Source of the DNA: Klebsiella planticola ATCC 33531
GTDB taxonomy: Bacteria; Pseudomonadota; Gammaproteobacteria; Enterobacterales; Enterobacteriaceae
Length of the DNA: 64,000 bases
Direction: 5' to 3'
Assembly (NCBI RefSeq): GCF_000735435.1
Contig: NZ_JMPP01000067.1
Coordinates: forward strand, 124,001 to 188,000
In this document: in pieces, positions 11,634 through 23,949 of the stretch
Layout: each line of letters starts with the position of its first letter
Numbering within the stretch: the first letter of the stretch is position 1
The notes under the pieces: generated by a model
What the model was told of the DNA's origin: nothing
What the model saw: the letters and a program-made list of their open reading frames with translations, nothing else
Database searches by the model: none
Translations under genes and position numbers: made by a program

Positions 11634-13109
11634 ATGTCCAACCACTACTTACGCATTTTCCAGCAGCCTAAATCAGCTATTTTGCTGATCCTTGGGTTTG
11701 CTTCCGGCCTGCCTCTCGCGCTGACCTCCGGCACGCTCCAGGCGTGGATGACCGTTGAAAATATCGATCTGAAAACGATCGGCTTCTTCTCGCTGGTTGG
11801 TCAGGCCTACGTCTTTAAGTTTCTCTGGTCGCCGTTAATGGACCGCTACACGCCGCCGTTTCTTGGCCGGCGCCGCGGCTGGCTGCTGACCACCCAGTTT
11901 CTGCTGCTGATCGCCATCGCCGCCATGGGGTTCCTTGAGCCCTCCACCCAGCTCCGCTGGATGGCGGCATTAGCGGTAGTTATCGCCTTCTGCTCCGCAT
12001 CGCAGGATATCGTTTTCGACGCCTGGAAAACCGATGTGCTGCCGGCAGAGGAGCGTGGCGCAGGCGCGGCCATCAGCGTGCTGGGCTATCGCCTGGGGAT
12101 GCTGGTCTCCGGCGGTCTGGCGCTGTGGCTGGCCGATCGCTGGCTCGGCTGGCAGGGAATGTACTGGCTGATGGCCGTGCTGCTGATTCCCTGCATTATC
12201 GCCACCCTGCTGGCGCCAGAACCGAGCGATGTGATTCCGGTACCGAAAAGCCTCGAACAGGCGGTCGCCGAACCGCTGCGCGATTTCTTCGGACGCAACA
12301 ACGCCTGGCTGATCCTGCTGCTCATCGTCCTTTATAAGCTCGGCGATGCCTTTGCGATGAGTCTGACCACCACGTTTTTGATTCGTGGCGTCGGTTTTGA
12401 TGCCGGCGAGGTCGGAATGGTCAATAAAACGCTGGGACTTTTCGCGACGATTGTTGGCGCACTCTACGGCGGCGTATTAATGCAGCGCCTCACCCTGTTT
12501 CGCGCCCTGCTGATTTTCGGCGTGCTACAGGGCGTATCCAATGCCGGCTACTGGCTGCTGTCGATTACCGATAAACATCTTTATTCCATGGCGACGGCGG
12601 TCTTTTTCGAGAACCTGTGCGGCGGTATGGGCACGGCGGCATTTGTCGCCCTGTTAATGACCCTGTGTAATAAATCGTTTTCCGCCACCCAGTTTGCTTT
12701 GCTGTCCGCGCTCTCGGCAGTTGGTCGCGTGTACGTCGGGCCGATTGCCGGCTGGTTCGTCGAAGCTCACGGTTGGCCTACGTTTTATCTGTTCTCCGTC
12801 TTTGCCGCCGTCCCGGGGATTGTGCTCCTGCTGCTCTGCCGGCAAACCCTGGAGTACACGCAACGCACCGGAAGCTTTATTCCGCGCACGGACTATCCAC
12901 AGACCTATACGCTGGCGCTGCTGATTCTGGCCGTGGGTTCGCTGATGCTGGGCATATGGCTGCTGTTGCTGATACTTAATGCCCTCGACTTCACCTCGTT
13001 TTCCTTCCTGCCCGCGCTGCTGGAAATTGCGGCCATCACCGCCATCGCCGGCGTTTTGCTCGGAAGTCTGCTTGATTATCTGGCGTTACGGAAGAGAGCG
13101 CTGATTTAA
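11634..13109 (+). CDS. ampG: muropeptide permease AmpG
   Basis: A 491-residue inner-membrane MFS-type permease, the same length as E. coli AmpG. It imports GlcNAc-1,6-anhydro-MurNAc peptides for cell-wall recycling, which in enterobacteria with inducible AmpC also feeds beta-lactamase induction through AmpR. Many hydrophobic helices are visible from LLILGFASGLPLALTSGTL onward, and the conserved segment WSPLMDRYTPPFLGRRRG sits in the first cytoplasmic loop. It follows yajG by 43 bp with a hairpin between, so the two may be partly co-transcribed. Confidence 0.97.
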   Translation: MSNHYLRIFQQPKSAILLILGFASGLPLALTSGTLQAWMTVENIDLKTIGFFSLVGQAYVFKFLWSPLMDRYTPPFLGRRRGWLLTTQFLLLIAIAAMGFLEPSTQLRWMAALAVVIAFCSASQDIVFDAWKTDVLPAEERGAGAAISVLGYRLGMLVSGGLALWLADRWLGWQGMYWLMAVLLIPCIIATLLAPEPSDVIPVPKSLEQAVAEPLRDFFGRNNAWLILLLIVLYKLGDAFAMSLTTTFLIRGVGFDAGEVGMVNKTLGLFATIVGALYGGVLMQRLTLFRALLIFGVLQGVSNAGYWLLSITDKHLYSMATAVFFENLCGGMGTAAFVALLMTLCNKSFSATQFALLSALSAVGRVYVGPIAGWFVEAHGWPTFYLFSVFAAVPGIVLLLLCRQTLEYTQRTGSFIPRTDYPQTYTLALLILAVGSLMLGIWLLLLILNALDFTSFSFLPALLEIAAITAIAGVLLGSLLDYLALRKRALI

Positions 13110-17148
<4,039 letters not shown>

Positions 17149-17149
<1 letters not shown>

Positions 17150-17478
17150 TGAGTCATTCTAGCGATCATAACGGCGCTTCTCACGGCAGCGTAAAGAGCT
17201 ACATGACAGGGTTCGTCCTGTCGATCATTCTGACGGTTATCCCGTTTGCTATGGTTATGAGTGGCTCCGCATCGCATGCGGCTATTCTGGGAACTATCCT
17301 GGTCACCGCTGTTGTGCAGATTCTGGTACACCTGGTGTACTTCCTGCACATGAACAGCAAGTCTGACGAAGGTTGGAACCTGACCGCGTTTATCTTCACC
17401 GTAATCATCATTGCTATCGTTGTTGTTGGCTCCATCTGGATTATGTGGAACCTGAACTACAACATGATGATGCACTAA
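17149..17478 (+). CDS. cyoD: cytochrome bo3 ubiquinol oxidase subunit IV
   Basis: A 109-residue small membrane subunit with three predicted helices. It is needed for assembly of the Cu-B site in the E. coli enzyme. The start is the ATG at 17149 overlapping the cyoC stop; the open frame runs further upstream inside cyoC, but only this start gives the family N-terminus [14 protein letters not shown]. It is followed by cyoE after 11 bp. Confidence 0.97.
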
Positions 17479-17489
17479 GAGCGGCAAGT

Positions 17490-18377
17490 ATGTTTAAGCA
17501 ATACCTGCAAGTAACGAAACCTGGCATCATTTTTGGCAACCTGATCTCCGTGATCGGCGGTTTCCTGTTGGCCTCCAAGGGCCACATCGACTATCCGCTG
17601 TTTGCATGGACGCTCCTTGGGGTGTCCCTGGTGGTCGCCTCGGGTTGTGTATTCAACAACTACATCGACCGTGACATCGATCGTAAGATGGAACGGACGA
17701 AAAACCGGGTGCTGGTCAAAGGGCTGATCTCGCCACAAGTTTCGCTGGTATACGCCACCTTGCTGGGTATTGCTGGCTTCATGCTCCTGTGGTTTGGCGC
17801 TAACCCTCTGGCCTGCTGGCTGGGGGTGATGGGGTTCGTGGTTTATGTCGGCGTCTACAGCCTGTACATGAAACGCCACTCCGTCTACGGTACGCTGATT
17901 GGTTCTCTCTCCGGCGCTGCGCCGCCGGTGATTGGCTACTGCGCGGTGACCGGTAATTTCGATAGCGGCGCGGCGATTCTGCTGGCTATCTTCAGCCTGT
18001 GGCAGATGCCTCACTCCTACGCCATCGCGATTTTCCGCTTCAAGGATTATCAGGCGGCGAACATTCCGGTTCTGCCGGTGGTGAAAGGCATTTCCGTGGC
18101 GAAGAACCACATTACGCTGTACATCGTGGCCTTTGCTGTCGCCACGCTGATGCTGTCACTGGGTGGCTACGCCGGGTATAAATACCTGGTCGTTGCCGCC
18201 GCGGTGAGCGTCTGGTGGCTGGGGATGGCGCTGCGCGGTTACAAAGTGGCGGATGACAAAGTCTGGGCGCGTAAGCTGTTCGTCTTTTCCATCGTCGCCA
18301 TTACCGCACTGTCGGTGATGATGTCCGTCGACTTTATGGTGCCGGATTCACACAATCTGCTGGCCTACGTCAGATAA
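17490..18377 (+). CDS. cyoE: protoheme IX farnesyltransferase (haem O synthase)
   Basis: A 295-residue membrane prenyltransferase that farnesylates haem B to haem O for the bo3 oxidase. The UbiA-type aspartate motif [14 protein letters not shown] is at about residues 55-68, and a second polar loop follows ([20 protein letters not shown]). It has about nine transmembrane helices. The start [11 protein letters not shown] is preceded by a weak GGCAAGT site; upstream extension overlaps cyoD and is not homologous. It is the last gene of the operon before a strong terminator. Confidence 0.98.
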   Translation: MFKQYLQVTKPGIIFGNLISVIGGFLLASKGHIDYPLFAWTLLGVSLVVASGCVFNNYIDRDIDRKMERTKNRVLVKGLISPQVSLVYATLLGIAGFMLLWFGANPLACWLGVMGFVVYVGVYSLYMKRHSVYGTLIGSLSGAAPPVIGYCAVTGNFDSGAAILLAIFSLWQMPHSYAIAIFRFKDYQAANIPVLPVVKGISVAKNHITLYIVAFAVATLMLSLGGYAGYKYLVVAAAVSVWWLGMALRGYKVADDKVWARKLFVFSIVAITALSVMMSVDFMVPDSHNLLAYVR

Positions 18378-18393
18378 GATTGTCGCTCTGACA

Positions 18394-18418
18394 AACCCCG
18401 CTCCGGCGGGGTTTTTTA
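18394..18418 (+). terminator. intrinsic terminator of cyoABCDE
   Basis: A perfect 8-bp stem (AACCCCGC 18394-18401 with GCGGGGTT 18406-18413), TCCG loop, then TTTTATT. It also lies at the 3' end of the opposing regulator gene. Confidence 0.93.
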
Positions 18419-18428
18419 TTGCCCGGAA

Positions 18429-19187
18429 TTACCCCACCAGCATCGCCTGCGCGCTATAGAGCAGATCCAGATGGTCGCGACACAACGCATCCAGCGACGT
18501 CCGCGACTGGTGAGAGGTCAGGCTCAGCGCGCCCCAGTACATCCCTTCCCTGTCAGACAGAGGTACCGCCAGCACCAGCATCCCAATTTCAAACTCCTGC
18601 TCGATAGTGGCAAACCCCTGGCGCCGCACCAGAGCAATTTTTTCCATCAGCATCGCCACGTCCGTCACCGTATACGGCGTGCGCTGTTCACGCTTGATAC
18701 GTCGCAGAATCACCTCGCACTCGTCTTCCGGCAGCGAAGCCAGCCAGAGTCGCCCGCCGGCGGTGCAGAATATTGGCACCCGCTCCCCTAACCTCACCGA
18801 GGTCGAGTTAAACGGCGTATGTTTGCTGCGCGCGATATACACCAGTTCATCTTCATCAATCACCCCGACCGACGCATGCTCTTCCGTCCGGCTGGCAATG
18901 TACTCAACGATGGGGCGGACCATGCGCGGAAACTGTGCCGAATCAACATAGGCCTGCCCCAGGCGCAGCGCTTTTGGCGTCAGCCAGTAATAGCGCCCGT
19001 CGGTCTGTACATAGCGCTCGTGCAGCAACGTCAGCAGAAAACGACGCGCGGCGCTCTGCGTCAGGCCGCTCATTTTCGCCGCCTGAGGCACGCTGAGTCG
19101 GGGAAAATCTTTGGAGAAAAGCTGGATCAATGCCAGTCCTTTTTGCAGACCGACTATCAAATCGCGCGGATGTATTGTGTTTTGCAT
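18429..19187 (-). CDS. IclR-family transcriptional regulator
   Basis: A 252-residue IclR-type regulator. The winged HTH occupies about residues 8-70 (GLALIQLFSKDFPRLSV then AAKMSGLTQSAARRFLLTLL). The effector-binding domain spans about 85-248 (VGVIDEDELVYIARSK, RVPIFCTAGGRLWLASLP). It looks closest to the PcaR/PobR branch, which senses aromatic or hydroaromatic acids; that is my impression, not a search result. It is divergent from the catabolic operon at 19340, with a 152-bp shared region holding a strong palindrome, so it probably regulates that operon and itself. Confidence 0.9.
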   Translation of the reverse strand: MQNTIHPRDLIVGLQKGLALIQLFSKDFPRLSVPQAAKMSGLTQSAARRFLLTLLHERYVQTDGRYYWLTPKALRLGQAYVDSAQFPRMVRPIVEYIASRTEEHASVGVIDEDELVYIARSKHTPFNSTSVRLGERVPIFCTAGGRLWLASLPEDECEVILRRIKREQRTPYTVTDVAMLMEKIALVRRQGFATIEQEFEIGMLVLAVPLSDREGMYWGALSLTSHQSRTSLDALCRDHLDLLYSAQAMLVG

Positions 19188-19221
19188 ATCAGCTCACATT
19201 TCTGCAACATTGCCATCGATT

Positions 19222-19252
19222 CACTGCGATTATCGCAGTGGTGGTGCGATTA
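19222..19252. promoter_or_regulatory. candidate operator of the IclR-type regulator
   Basis: A perfect palindrome CACTGCGA-TTA-TCGCAGTG (19222-19240) includes TGCGATTA (19225-19232). The same TGCGATTA recurs at 19245-19252, exactly 20 bp on, about two helical turns. It sits between the divergent regulator and operon, where such an operator is expected. That it is the operator is inference from position and symmetry. Confidence 0.65.
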
Positions 19253-19339
19253 ACAACCAATACGTCCGAATTCTGCGTTGTTGCTCTCAGGTTCCGCTGA
19301 AATACTTTCACAACATTCATTTAACAAATGAGGTTTGAA

Positions 19340-20161
19340 ATGGTCAGTGGATTCACGCAGGTCGTTGCCGTTATCGGTCATCCGATTACGCAGGTTAAAT
19401 CACCGGAGAACTTCAACCGCTACTTCGCCGAGCAGCAGATGGACAGCGTGATGATCCCGGTCGATATCGCCCCGGAAGCGGTGGCGGATTATTTGCTGGC
19501 GTTACGCGGATGGCTGAACATGAGCGGCGTACTGGTCACCGTGCCGCACAAACAGCGCGCCGCCACGCTGGTTGACGAATTAACGCCGCGCGCCCGCCAT
19601 CTCAACGCGGTGAATGTCATTCGCAAACTGGCGGATGGCCGTCTGCAGGGCGATATGCTGGATGGCGTCGGCTTCTCTCTTGCCGCGGCGGCCCACGGTT
19701 TTCAGGCTGAAGGAAAGACGGCGCTGCTCTCCGGCTGCGGCGGCGTCGGCAGCGCCATCGCCTGGGGACTGTGTGAAGCCGGCATTCGCCAGCTGGCGCT
19801 ACATGACCAGAATCCGGCTACGTTACAGCTGCTGCATAACCGTCTCGCTACCCATTTCCCTGAGGTTATCCTCACTCCCCTGCCCGACACCCTGAGTGGC
19901 ATTCATTTGCTGGTAAACGGTTCTCCGGCGGGAATGGCGAATTTCGATCCTCTGCCGCTACCGCCACACTTACTGGAGACTCTCGACGCGGCAACCCACG
20001 TCGCCGATGTCGTTACCGCCCCGGCGCTCACGCCGCTGCTGGCTTTCGCACAGGCGCGCGGCTGCGTAATACAAACCGGCCCCGAAATGGCGCTGGCGCA
20101 GATGAAACTCATGGGGCAATTCATCGGAGCCATCCCCCAGGAACAGGGGGCCGCGGCATGA
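19340..20161 (+). CDS. shikimate/quinate dehydrogenase-like oxidoreductase (AroE family)
   Basis: A 273-residue AroE-fold protein. The catalytic Lys (K71 in VTVPHK) and Asp (D108 in LDGVGF) are kept, as is a Rossmann motif GCGGVGSA (132-139). Substrate-site differences from biosynthetic AroE: the SxS carboxylate clamp reads V19-K20-S21, NTDG becomes MLDG, and the YxPxxTPL tyrosine is Thr. An Asp (D156) after the second Rossmann strand suggests NAD(H) rather than NADP(H). It is therefore probably a catabolic dehydrogenase for a shikimate-like cyclic hydroxy compound, not the housekeeping enzyme. The start ATG at 19340 follows ATGAGG; it overlaps the next gene by 4 bp (ATGA). Confidence 0.85.
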   Translation: MVSGFTQVVAVIGHPITQVKSPENFNRYFAEQQMDSVMIPVDIAPEAVADYLLALRGWLNMSGVLVTVPHKQRAATLVDELTPRARHLNAVNVIRKLADGRLQGDMLDGVGFSLAAAAHGFQAEGKTALLSGCGGVGSAIAWGLCEAGIRQLALHDQNPATLQLLHNRLATHFPEVILTPLPDTLSGIHLLVNGSPAGMANFDPLPLPPHLLETLDAATHVADVVTAPALTPLLAFAQARGCVIQTGPEMALAQMKLMGQFIGAIPQEQGAAA

Positions 20162-21852
20162 AAAGCTGGGATGTGATTGTCATCGGCAGCGGCGCCGGCG
20201 GGTTTGCCGCCGCGGTCACGGCCTGTTGCAAAGGGCTGTCGGTGCTGATGCTGGAAAAAGCGCCGCAGTTTGGCGGCACCTCGGCGATTTCCGGCGGAGC
20301 GGTATGGATCAACGATACCGATCAGGCGCGTGCACAGGGAAAAAGCGGTGCGGCGAACGCGATCAAAACCTACCTGAAAACGATCATCGGTGAACAGAAC
20401 TATCGTCCGGACATTGTCGATGCGTTTGTCGCTTCCGGACGCGAAGCGCTGGCGTTCCTCGAAAAAGAGGGCGCGGTGAAGTACAGTCTGCGCCCCCTGT
20501 CACCGGACTATTATCCTGATGAGCCGGGCGCCGTTGATTGCGGACGCGCGCTGGAGGTCGTGGAGTACGACGGACGCCAGCTCGGCGACCGCTTTCGCGA
20601 CCTGCGCTCTCCCCCGCCGGGGATGCTGTTATTTGGCGGCATGATGGTCAACCGCGTGGATATCCAGCATTTTCTGGAGATGCGCCGCTCGCTGCGCTCG
20701 TTATCGCACTGCGCGAAGCTGCTGCTGCGCTACGCGCGCGACCGCATCAGTCACCCGCGCGGCACCCGGCTGGCGATGGGCAACGCCTTAATTGCCCGCA
20801 TGGCCACCGTAGCGCTGCGCAAAGGCATGACGCTCCGGCTGAACGTCAACGTCCTTTCTCTGGTTGAGCACCAGGGCGCGGTCACCGGCGTCAATATTGA
20901 ATGTGATGGCCAACAAGAGACCTTACAGGCGCGCTGCGGCGTCGTGCTGGCCGCCGGCGGCTTTGCCGCAGGAGAGCTGGCGGCACGCTACCGGCCGCAT
21001 ACCCGCGAGCATTACTCCATGTCGCCGGCCGGCAATGATGGCGCCGCATTCCGTCTTGCCAGCGCACTCAACGCCTGTGAAGGAGCCGACCTGTCGTCCA
21101 ATTTTTTCTGGGCGCCGGTCTCGGTACTGCGCCACGCCGACGGGCGCGAAGAACGCTTCCCGCACCTGGTCACCGACCGGGCCAAGCCGGGCGTTATCGC
21201 CGTGAACCAAAAGGCGGAACGTTTCGTCAACGAATCAAACTCTTACCACCACTTCGCCAGCGCCATGCAAAGCCAGTCCGAAAACGCCCCCTGTTTTCTG
21301 ATCTGCGATGCCCTGGCGATGAAACGCTACGGCCTCGGTCTTGCGCGGCCCGCGCCGGTTAACAACGATGCGCTGATCGAGGCCGGCTACCTGCACAAAG
21401 CGGACTCCCTCGCCCGGCTTGCTCAACAGCTAGGGCTTGACGCACAAGCGCTCGCCGGGACGGTGGCCCGCTACAACCGCGACGCCGCGCAGGGAGAAGA
21501 TCCGCAATTCGCCAAAGGCGGCAACAGCTATAACCGCGCGATGGGCGATCCGCGCCATCAACCGAACGCCTGCAATGCCCCGCTGCTGAAGGCGCCGTTT
21601 TATGCCATCACCCTCTACACCGGTGATTTAGGCACGTCGCGCGGCCTGGTCACCAGCGAAAACGCCCAGGTCCTTAATCAACAACGTCAGCCGATCAGAG
21701 GCCTTTATGCCGTTGGTAACGATATGGATTCCATGATGGCGGGCACCTACCCCGGTCCCGGCATTACGCTCGGCCCGGCGCTGACCTTCGGCTATCTCTC
21801 TGCCCGCCATATGGCACAACAACCGACCCCATCAACAGGAGAAACACCATGA
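20158..21852 (+). CDS. FAD-dependent dehydrogenase, 3-ketosteroid dehydrogenase / fumarate reductase family (first copy)
   Basis: A 564-residue flavoprotein. The N-terminal dinucleotide-binding motif VIVIGSGAGGFAAA (about 7-20) is followed by EKAPQFGGTSAISGGAVW. The C-terminal FAD segment GLYAVGNDMDSMMAG leads into YPGPGITLGPALTFGY, which resembles the Tyr-Pro-x-x-Gly catalytic segment of 3-ketosteroid delta-1-dehydrogenases. It probably introduces a double bond next to a ketone in a cyclic substrate. It is paralogous to the gene at 22180 and is translationally coupled to both neighbours (ATGA overlaps). The exact substrate cannot be told. No signal peptide was seen, so it should be cytoplasmic. 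Confidence 0.88.
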   Translation: MKSWDVIVIGSGAGGFAAAVTACCKGLSVLMLEKAPQFGGTSAISGGAVWINDTDQARAQGKSGAANAIKTYLKTIIGEQNYRPDIVDAFVASGREALAFLEKEGAVKYSLRPLSPDYYPDEPGAVDCGRALEVVEYDGRQLGDRFRDLRSPPPGMLLFGGMMVNRVDIQHFLEMRRSLRSLSHCAKLLLRYARDRISHPRGTRLAMGNALIARMATVALRKGMTLRLNVNVLSLVEHQGAVTGVNIECDGQQETLQARCGVVLAAGGFAAGELAARYRPHTREHYSMSPAGNDGAAFRLASALNACEGADLSSNFFWAPVSVLRHADGREERFPHLVTDRAKPGVIAVNQKAERFVNESNSYHHFASAMQSQSENAPCFLICDALAMKRYGLGLARPAPVNNDALIEAGYLHKADSLARLAQQLGLDAQALAGTVARYNRDAAQGEDPQFAKGGNSYNRAMGDPRHQPNACNAPLLKAPFYAITLYTGDLGTSRGLVTSENAQVLNQQRQPIRGLYAVGNDMDSMMAGTYPGPGITLGPALTFGYLSARHMAQQPTPSTGETP

Positions 21853-22169
21853 TCTATGAAAAACGCACCTACACCATTAATCCGCTGAAAATGGCCGACT
21901 GGCTGGCGCTGTACAAAAGCGATGCTTACGCCGTCCAGACCGAGCATCTCGGTAAGCTGATCGGCTTTTTCTTCACCGAAATCGGCGTGGTGAATCAGGT
22001 GGTGCATATCTGGGCTTACGAAAGCCTCGACGATCGCCTGGTACGTCGGGCGCGCATGGCGCAAGACCAACGCTGGCTGACCTTCTCGCGTAAAAACCGC
22101 GAACTGGCGGCCGTTGAGCGGCTGGAGTCGGTCCTGCTGCGTCCTGTTGATTTTTCACCACTGCAATAA
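21849..22169 (+). CDS. NIPSNAP-family protein
   Basis: A 106-residue protein beginning MIYEKRTYTINPLKMADWL, the typical N-terminus of the NIPSNAP domain (dimeric alpha/beta ferredoxin-like barrel), with HLGKLIGFFFTEIGVVNQVVHIWAYESL as the core. The function of bacterial NIPSNAP proteins is poorly defined; they often sit in catabolic operons beside oxidoreductases. It overlaps the preceding gene by 4 bp and precedes the second flavin dehydrogenase by 10 bp, so it is part of one unit. It might be an accessory or small-molecule-binding protein for the flanking flavoenzymes (inference). Confidence 0.85.
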   Translation: MIYEKRTYTINPLKMADWLALYKSDAYAVQTEHLGKLIGFFFTEIGVVNQVVHIWAYESLDDRLVRRARMAQDQRWLTFSRKNRELAAVERLESVLLRPVDFSPLQ

Positions 22170-22179
22170 GGGGACGGAG

Positions 22180-23883
22180 ATGAGCGGGCATAAAAAGGTG
22201 GATGTGCTGGTCGTCGGTTCCGGCGCGGCGGGGCTTTCCGCCGCGGTGACCGCCGCCCTCAAGGGCGCCAGCGTCCTGCTGGCCGAGAAAGAGCCGGTCA
22301 TCGGCGGCACCAGCGCCTGGTCAGGCGGCTGGCTGTGGATACCGCGCAATCCGCTCGCCTGCGAAGAGGGCATTCAGGAGCAAGAGGACGCGCCGCTAAC
22401 CTATCTGCAGCACGAAATGGGCGGCCAGCCCGCCGATGCCCGCCTGCTCACCTTCCTGCAGCAGGGCCCGGAGATGATCGACTTCTTCCGCCGCCATACG
22501 GCGGTGCAATTTCTCTCCGGCAGTAAGATGCCGGATTTTCATATGTCGCCGGGCTACGCCCAGGGGGGACGTTCGGTGACGGCACAACCGTTTGACGGAC
22601 GCTTGCTTGGCGACTGGTTACATCGTCTGCGCCCGCCGCTGGAAACCATCAGCCTGGCCGGCATGGGCATCGCCGGCGGTAGCGACATGGCGCACTTTTT
22701 TAACGCAACCCGCTCCCCGCGATCGGCGTTGTATGCCGCCCGGCGTCTGCTGCGCCACGGCTGGCAACGACTGCGAGCAGGCCGCGGGCAGTATCTGGTT
22801 AACGGTAACGCGTTGATGGGCCGCCTGCTGCGTTCGGCGCTCGACGCTGGCGTCAGTATTCAATTGAATGCCCCTGTTGCTCGCCTGCTGACATCATCGA
22901 GTGGGGTCAGCGGCGCGATACTGCGCAGCGATGATGGCGATATTGAGGTGCATGCCGGCGCCGTAATCCTCGCCTGCGGCGGCTTTCCGCACGATCGCCA
23001 ACGCCTGGCGCAGCAGGTTCCCCACGCGGCGGACGGCTATGGCCACTTCTCCGCCGCGCCGCCGGGTAATCAGGGGGACGGGATCCGGCTCGGGGAATCG
23101 GTCGGCGGTCAGTTCGACGCCTCGCTCAAACACGCCATGGCCTGGGCGCCGGTCTCCCGCGTCACCCTCGCGAGCGGCCTGCAGCTGGTCTTCCCGCACC
23201 TGGTTGAACGCGCGAAGCCGGGGTTTATCGCCGTATTGCCCAACGGAAAGCGTTTTACTAATGAAGCCGACTCCTACCACGACTTTATTGCCGCGCTGCT
23301 GGCCGCAACGCCTGAGGGAGAGCAGCCGGCAGCGTGGCTGCTGGCCGATAGCCGGACGCTGCGCCGCTATGGCCTGGGCCACGCCCGCCCCTTTCCGTTT
23401 TCACCCGCGGCATGGCTGCGCACGGGCTATCTCCGCTCGGCACCCACGCTGGAGGCGCTGGCGGAACAGTGTGCCATTGATGGCAGGCAGCTGACGGAGA
23501 CGGTGGCCCGTTTTAACGACTACGCCGCGCAAGGAGAGGACCCGGAATTTCAGCGCGGCGTCTCGGCCTATAACCGGGCTCAGGGGGATGCCAGGCATCC
23601 TCATCACCCAACGCTGGGCCCGCTGCGCCACGCGCCCTTTTATGCGGTGCGTATTTTACCGGGGTCGCTGGGCTCTTTTAGCGGACTGAAAACCGATGAA
23701 CAGGCGCGAGTGCTGGATGCGCGCCAGCAGCCGATCGCTGGCCTCTACGCCATTGGCAATGATATGTCGAGCGTGATGCAGGGGTACTACCCCAGCGGCG
23801 GTATTACGCTCGGTCCGGCCATGACCTTTGGCTATCTGGTGGGAAAAACACTGGCCGCCAATATAACAAAAACAGCATCGTAA
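22180..23883 (+). CDS. FAD-dependent dehydrogenase, 3-ketosteroid dehydrogenase / fumarate reductase family (second copy)
   Basis: A 567-residue flavoprotein, homologous along its length to the gene at 20158. It has VLVVGSGAAGLSAAV at the N-terminus, EKEPVIGGTSAWSGGWLW, and at the C-terminus GNDMSSVMQG leading to YPSGGITLGPAMTFGY. The catalytic-region Tyr-Pro is kept, so both copies are probably active. Divergence in the middle (residues ~60-350) suggests different substrates or successive steps. The start ATG at 22180 follows GGGGACGGAG; the frame extends upstream into the NIPSNAP gene, but that part is not homologous. The 66-bp spacer to the next gene is the largest gap in the operon. Confidence 0.88.
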   Translation: MSGHKKVDVLVVGSGAAGLSAAVTAALKGASVLLAEKEPVIGGTSAWSGGWLWIPRNPLACEEGIQEQEDAPLTYLQHEMGGQPADARLLTFLQQGPEMIDFFRRHTAVQFLSGSKMPDFHMSPGYAQGGRSVTAQPFDGRLLGDWLHRLRPPLETISLAGMGIAGGSDMAHFFNATRSPRSALYAARRLLRHGWQRLRAGRGQYLVNGNALMGRLLRSALDAGVSIQLNAPVARLLTSSSGVSGAILRSDDGDIEVHAGAVILACGGFPHDRQRLAQQVPHAADGYGHFSAAPPGNQGDGIRLGESVGGQFDASLKHAMAWAPVSRVTLASGLQLVFPHLVERAKPGFIAVLPNGKRFTNEADSYHDFIAALLAATPEGEQPAAWLLADSRTLRRYGLGHARPFPFSPAAWLRTGYLRSAPTLEALAEQCAIDGRQLTETVARFNDYAAQGEDPEFQRGVSAYNRAQGDARHPHHPTLGPLRHAPFYAVRILPGSLGSFSGLKTDEQARVLDARQQPIAGLYAIGNDMSSVMQGYYPSGGITLGPAMTFGYLVGKTLAANITKTAS

Positions 23884-23949
23884 CCGACATCTTACCAGGG
23901 ACGGCAGTACACATAACAACAATCACCTGCAACTGTACCGGAGTCTTTT

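Noticed and set aside
19340-20161. Calling the AroE-like gene aroE or ydiB
   Set aside because: Substrate-binding residues are changed, and the operon context is catabolic.
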